A stretch of 19,217 nt of DNA, from NCBI GenBank assembly GCA_026770585.1, contig MU648092.1, positions 6,308 to 25,524 of the forward strand, in the 5' to 3' direction. Origin of the DNA: Baffinella frigidus. Lineage: Eukaryota; Cryptophyceae; Cryptomonadales; Baffinellaceae. The translations under genes and the position numbers were made by a program. This document shows positions 19,087-19,217 of this stretch, one piece after another. The notes below the pieces were generated by a model. It made no database searches and was not told the origin of the DNA. It saw nothing but the letters and a program-made list of their open reading frames with translations. Each line of letters starts with the position of its first letter. Within the stretch, counting starts at the first letter, position 1.

Positions 19087-19217
19087 CTTGTTCAGGGTTT
19101 TGAGGTTCAGGTTTGAAGCTTTCTCGTTACCTGCTCCAAGGTTGGATTTTCGGGTTTCGGGTTTCTGGTTTCTGGTTTCTGGTTTCTGGTTTCTGTGGTT
19201 GAGAGTGTCGGCCTGGT
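19087..19217 (-). repeat. Partial intron upstream of exon 1: heptamer TTCTGGT and TTTCGGG repeats
   Basis: At 19145-19195 a run of TTTCGGG and then five TTCTGGT-like heptamers fills the intron, C/A-rich on the coding strand. A donor-like GGAGCAG|GTAACG lies at 19130/19131 on the minus strand and could end an earlier exon of phase 2, but no acceptor for such an exon is evident. The acceptor for the next exon is ACAAG|G at 19087/19086. Confidence 0.55.

Larger units (their letters stand above)
17583..18186 (-). other. Intron 2 (604 nt): unique sequence, 27-bp triplication, TGTAGGG array, exon-like relic
   Basis: From right to left this intron holds a second CxCKxGY-like coding relic (18084..18132), unique AT-richer sequence with two hairpins (about 17877-17893 and 17936-17955), a 27-bp unit repeated three times (17764..17844), and an array of TGTAGGG heptamers (about 17605-17707). 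The acceptor is CTGAGCAG|GG at 17583/17582. I see no complete gene in it. Confidence 0.6.

Noticed and set aside
17877-17955. Small structured RNA gene suggested by two hairpins (GCCTTTT-GT-AAAAGGC region and CCTTCTGCG-GT-CGCAGAAGG)
   Set aside because: The stems are short, there is no promoter or terminator element, and no tRNA or snRNA consensus. They are noted only as hairpins in intron 2.
18470-18735. Transposon fragment in intron 1
   Set aside because: The sequence is unique and less GC-rich, but I see no reverse transcriptase, transposase, terminal repeats or target duplication.

Overview
This window is nuclear DNA of a eukaryote, almost certainly a protist or alga. It is one internal piece of a single very large, intron-rich gene on the minus strand. 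The exons are GC-rich. Nearly every intron is built from degenerate 7-bp repeats of the TTTAGGG type (plant/green-algal/dinoflagellate/cryptophyte-type telomere unit). TTTAGGG telomeres, GC-rich exons and a giant extracellular multidomain protein would fit a prasinophyte-type green alga, a dinoflagellate, a cryptophyte or a chromerid; the sequence alone does not decide between these. No prokaryotic-type operon, tRNA, rRNA or transposon gene was recognised.

I built a 32-exon model by reading the minus strand and requiring AG acceptors, GT (once GC) donors and matching codon phase. The exons are 18736..19086, 18187..18326, 17512..17582, 16864..16971, 15314..16609, 14783..14908, 14469..14543, 14026..14082, 13567..13658, 13270..13330, 12876..13063, 12535..12597, 12182..12398, 11977..12045, 11658..11766, 11404..11542, 10955..11261, 7749..10868, 7566..7649, 6597..7375, 6389..6500, 6026..6322, 5877..5927, 5470..5725, 3836..5376, 3060..3680, 2923..2990, 2109..2823, 1829..1987, 1555..1731, 560..1444 and 40..135. 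Joined, they total 12,430 nt and give about 4,143 codons without a stop. The start codon, signal peptide, promoter, stop and poly(A) site all lie outside the window.

Protein layout, N to C (right to left): a Thr/Pro mucin-like stretch and a Cys-rich GCC2/GCC3 (ephrin-receptor-like) module (19086-18187); two cadherin-like modules of the 'VNDAP' type (17582-about 16080); about three fibronectin type III-like domains (about 16080-13270); a long array of IPT/TIG-like Ig-fold repeats of about 100-125 residues (about 13063-2900); and a REJ (receptor for egg jelly) region (2823-40). TIG arrays are known from fibrocystin-type proteins and REJ regions from polycystin-1/PKDREJ-type proteins. The product is therefore most likely a giant cell-surface or secreted adhesion/receptor protein. 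Any GPS, PLAT or transmembrane region would lie beyond base 1.

The most unusual content is in the introns. The heptamer arrays always have the same orientation (C-rich in the pre-mRNA), often supply the splice acceptor themselves, and carry a different variant in each intron. At least four introns also contain diverged partial copies of this gene's own coding sequence. Two of those copies run uninterrupted across positions where the gene now has an intron. This suggests recent intron gain by local duplication and/or repeat insertion.
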